Shown here: piece after piece, positions 5,864-7,223 of the stretch
How the letters are laid out: every line of letters starts with the position of its first letter
Numbering within the stretch: position 1 is the first letter of the stretch
Assembly: GCA_016839425.1 (NCBI GenBank)
Contig: JAEOUI010000168.1
Span: forward strand, 1-7,223
Length of the DNA: 7,223 nt
Direction of reading: 5' to 3'
DNA from: Promethearchaeota archaeon
Lineage (GTDB): Archaea; Asgardarchaeota; Lokiarchaeia; Sigynarchaeales; SOKP01
The notes under the pieces: generated by a model
Seen by the model: the letters and a program-made list of their open reading frames with translations, nothing else
What the model was told of the DNA's origin: nothing
Databases searched by the model: none
Made by a program: the position numbers and the translations under genes

Positions 5864-6658
5864 ATGTCAAAAAAAGCAATTGATGAAGAATCCTACACGC
5901 TTAAAGAACTTATGGCTTGCGTGGCCGCAAGGCAACTCAAGAACGGCAAATCTGTAGCCGTTGGTACTGGCATTCCCTTGGTTTCTGCCATGCTCGCCCA
6001 ACATACTCATGCCCCCGATTTAGTAATATTCTTTGAAGCAGGGAGCGTGGCACCTCAATTAGTAGCACTCCCCATCTCCGTGGGAGATTCTCGAACGCTT
6101 CATAGGGCAATGTTTGCAACAAGCTTAGTAGATATAATGGACTCGATGCGGCGAGGCTTTATTGATTACGCTTTTTTGTCGGCTGCCCAAATTGATAAGT
6201 ACGGAAACCTAAACTCAACTATGATTGGGAAAGATTACGAAAAACCTAATGTAAGACTCCCGGGTTCGGGGGGTGCGAACGATTTTGCTTCGCTAGCATG
6301 GGAGGTCATAATAATAATGGATAGGCATAATCCAAGAAGATTTGTTGAAAAAGTAGATTTTATCACATCTCCTGGGTTTCTTGCAGGTCCGGGTGCTCGA
6401 GAAAAAGCAGGGCTTTCTAAAAACACGGGACCAGCGAAGGTCGTGACTGATTTAGGATTATTCGATTTTCACCCAAGTTCAAGGCGAATGAGGATTTTAG
6501 CAACACACCCAGGAGTAACAATAAAGGAGGTTGTCGATGCGACGGGATTTGAATTGATAATTTCTGATCAAGTTTCCGAAACAATTCCACCATCAAGGGA
6601 AGAATTGCGCATTCTTCACGAAGTTATCGATGTTGAAGGGAGAATTTTCAATAGATAA
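5864..6658 (+). CDS. Class I CoA-transferase, subunit B (glutaconate CoA-transferase type), 264 aa
   Basis: Beta chain carrying the catalytic glutamate of the CoA-transferase. Seen: KNGKSVAVGTGIPLVSAMLA at residues 27-46, then VIFFEAGSVAPQL, where Glu58 lies at the position of the catalytic Glu54 of Acidaminococcus GctB, then LPISVGDSRT (69-78), AQIDKYGNLNST (108-119), the GSGGAND oxyanion-type loop (134-140), ITSPGFLAGPG (167-177) and VVTDLGLFDF (193-202). The catalytic motif reads EAG where GctB has ESG. Length is within two residues of GctB (266), so it is complete. The ATG at 5864 aligns well with the family start, although only a weak purine-rich stretch (GTAGAA) precedes it. With subunit A it forms one operon and one A2B2 or higher complex. 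Divergence from acetoacetate-type beta chains and the GctB-like motifs support the glutaconate branch; the substrate remains unknown. Confidence 0.93.
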   Translation: MSKKAIDEESYTLKELMACVAARQLKNGKSVAVGTGIPLVSAMLAQHTHAPDLVIFFEAGSVAPQLVALPISVGDSRTLHRAMFATSLVDIMDSMRRGFIDYAFLSAAQIDKYGNLNSTMIGKDYEKPNVRLPGSGGANDFASLAWEVIIIMDRHNPRRFVEKVDFITSPGFLAGPGAREKAGLSKNTGPAKVVTDLGLFDFHPSSRRMRILATHPGVTIKEVVDATGFELIISDQVSETIPPSREELRILHEVIDVEGRIFNR

Positions 6659-6700
6659 AATGGCAAAGAAAAAATTAATTAAGCGCGTACAATTTCTTTC

Positions 6701-6735
6701 TTTTAAATTACATTATAATTACTAGAACGAAGGGA
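6701..6735 (+). promoter_or_regulatory. Promoter-like TATA box and ribosome site of the phasin-like gene
   Basis: TTTTAAATT (6701-6709) lies 34-42 bases ahead of the ATG at 6743, a usual TATA distance for a short-leader archaeal mRNA. AGGGA (6731-6735) lies 7 bases before the ATG. The preceding T-rich stretch (6692-6704) could also end the CoA-transferase transcript. These suggest the small gene has its own transcription start. Confidence 0.4.
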
Positions 6736-6742
6736 AATTAAA

Positions 6743-7030
6743 ATGAGCAATGATAAAGCTGGAAATTTTTTAGAGAAGCTCAACGAAACCTTTTCCGGAT
6801 TTGTTTCTCAGGTTTTTGGCGATTCTGGCAAGGATTTTATCGAAGAAACATCCAAGAAGGTAAAAGAGTTTTCGTCGACATCGATAAAAAAATTCATGGA
6901 ATTTACTGATGGCGTTTTAGAAAAACTTAACCTTCAGAACAACGAGCAGGTCATGAAAGCGAGAGATTCAGTCGAAGACATGCTAAAGCAAGCAGGCCTC
7001 TTAAAAGAAGAGGACGAAGACGACTTCTAG
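6743..7030 (+). CDS. Small helical acidic-tailed protein, phasin-like, 95 aa
   Basis: I do not firmly recognise a family. Seen: no signal peptide or membrane segment, no Cys, Trp, Tyr or His, and nearly all residues in helix-favouring heptad-like patterns: FLEKLNETFSGFVSQVFG (9-26), then FIEETSKKVKEFSSTSIKKF (32-51), then VLEKLNLQNNEQVMKARDSV (58-77), ending in EEDEDDF. Amphipathic helices with an 'LNLxxxEQV...SVEDMLKQ' stretch recall the C-terminal half of bacterial phasins that coat polyhydroxyalkanoate granules ('lgvPtrxEVxxLxxrVexL'), but this is resemblance by eye. The start at ATG 6743 has AGGGA 7 bases before. It stands 84 bases after the CoA-transferase B gene in the same direction and ends in a T-rich tract. 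A granule- or membrane-surface protein is one guess; a small scaffold or chaperone-like protein is equally possible. Real gene likely, function unknown. Confidence 0.75.
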   Translation: MSNDKAGNFLEKLNETFSGFVSQVFGDSGKDFIEETSKKVKEFSSTSIKKFMEFTDGVLEKLNLQNNEQVMKARDSVEDMLKQAGLLKEEDEDDF

Positions 7031-7059
7031 TTTTTTTTACTTTTCTTTATTTTTTCTTA
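7031..7059 (+). terminator. T-rich tract directly after the phasin-like gene
   Basis: Starting at the base after the TAG, the plus strand runs T8, AC, T4, C, T3, A, T6, C, TT with almost nothing else. There is no GC hairpin. This is the strongest archaeal-type U-tract in the window, and it lies just before a converging gene. Confidence 0.6.
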
Positions 7060-7110
7060 TAAAAATTTAAAGTTTTAAATAATGGAAGAAAATAGAAATG
7101 AATGTTAGAT

Positions 7111-7223
7111 TTATAAAGCGTTATTTTTTTTAAGGAACGATTTTACCTGATCTGGAGTGGAGTTGAACAATTCTGCGATGACCATAAAGCAGATCGATTG
7201 ATCCATTCCCATACTCGAATAAT
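7111..7223 (-). CDS. 3' end of an unidentified minus-strand gene, cut by window edge
   Basis: Reading the minus strand from the right edge, one frame is open for 36 codons and ends in TAA at 7113-7111: YSSMGMDQSICFMVIAEL, then FNSTPDQVKSFLKKNNAL. The composition is protein-like, with a hydrophobic ICFMVIAELF helix followed by an amphipathic DQVKSFLKKN helix, and base composition is less A/T-rich than the gap beside it. The other two minus-strand frames also stay open almost as long in this short stretch, so the evidence is mainly the residue pattern. It would converge on the phasin-like gene. I do not recognise the family. The 5' end lies outside the window. Confidence 0.55.
   Translation of the reverse strand, partial: YSSMGMDQSICFMVIAELFNSTPDQVKSFLKKNNAL

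Noticed and set aside
6660..6725. 21-codon frame MAKKKLIKRVQFLSFKLHYNY before the phasin-like gene
   Set aside because: Very short, no ribosome binding site, and it covers the TATA-like box of the next gene; probably leader DNA.
1..7223. tRNA, rRNA, insertion sequence ends, transposase or integrase
   Set aside because: I scanned for tRNA-like T-loop sequence (GGTTCRAAT), transposase motifs and long terminal inverted repeats and saw none; the only inverted repeats are the short promoter palindromes.

Overview
This is an A+T-rich stretch with short but real intergenic gaps. It holds eight well supported genes, a 3' gene fragment at the right edge and one doubtful small ORF. I think the source is an archaeon, most likely of the Asgard (Lokiarchaeia-like) group. 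The reasons are TATA-like boxes 20-50 bases ahead of several genes, Shine-Dalgarno stretches resembling parts of GGAGGTGATC, non-ATG starts, T-rich tracts without hairpins after genes, and a BspA-type surface protein next to glutaconate-type CoA-transferase genes. This assignment rests on family memory and gene style, not on a marker gene, and an unusual bacterium is not excluded.

Layout. Bases 1-1485 (+) are the 3' part of a long BspA-like (DUF285) repeat protein, already open at the left edge. Bases 1486-1795 hold a T-tract, a possible small membrane ORF on the minus strand and two palindromes sharing one half-site. Next is a single-domain cold-shock protein (1796-2044, +, TTG start). Facing it is a short-chain dehydrogenase/reductase (2208-3038, -) that lacks the usual catalytic serine. 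It diverges, across a promoter region with a 12-bp GC-cored palindrome, from a ketopantoate-reductase-family gene (about 3157-4077, +) that has no ATG, GTG or TTG in a usable position. A DUF4184-type membrane protein (4093-4752, +) follows, its ribosome binding site overlapping the reductase stop codon. Then come the two subunits of a class I CoA-transferase of the glutaconate type (4856-5839 and 5864-6658, +) and a 95-residue helical, acidic-tailed, phasin-like protein (6743-7030, +). The right edge cuts a minus-strand gene whose last 36 codons are visible (7111-7223).

How they may work together. The CoA-transferase pair is clearly one unit: A then B, 24 bases apart. It should move CoA between an acyl-CoA and a carboxylic acid, but the substrate cannot be read from the sequence. 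The ketopantoate-reductase-like gene and the DUF4184 gene look translationally linked. The SDR, the ketopantoate-reductase-like enzyme, the CoA-transferase and the phasin-like protein all fit acyl-CoA or 2-oxo/hydroxy acid metabolism, but one joint pathway is inference only. I did not find a clear new defence or mobile system. The most notable points are the missing start codon of the reductase, the serine-less SDR, the palindromes in two promoter regions, the internally recombining surface repeat gene, and two short reading frames in the flanks.
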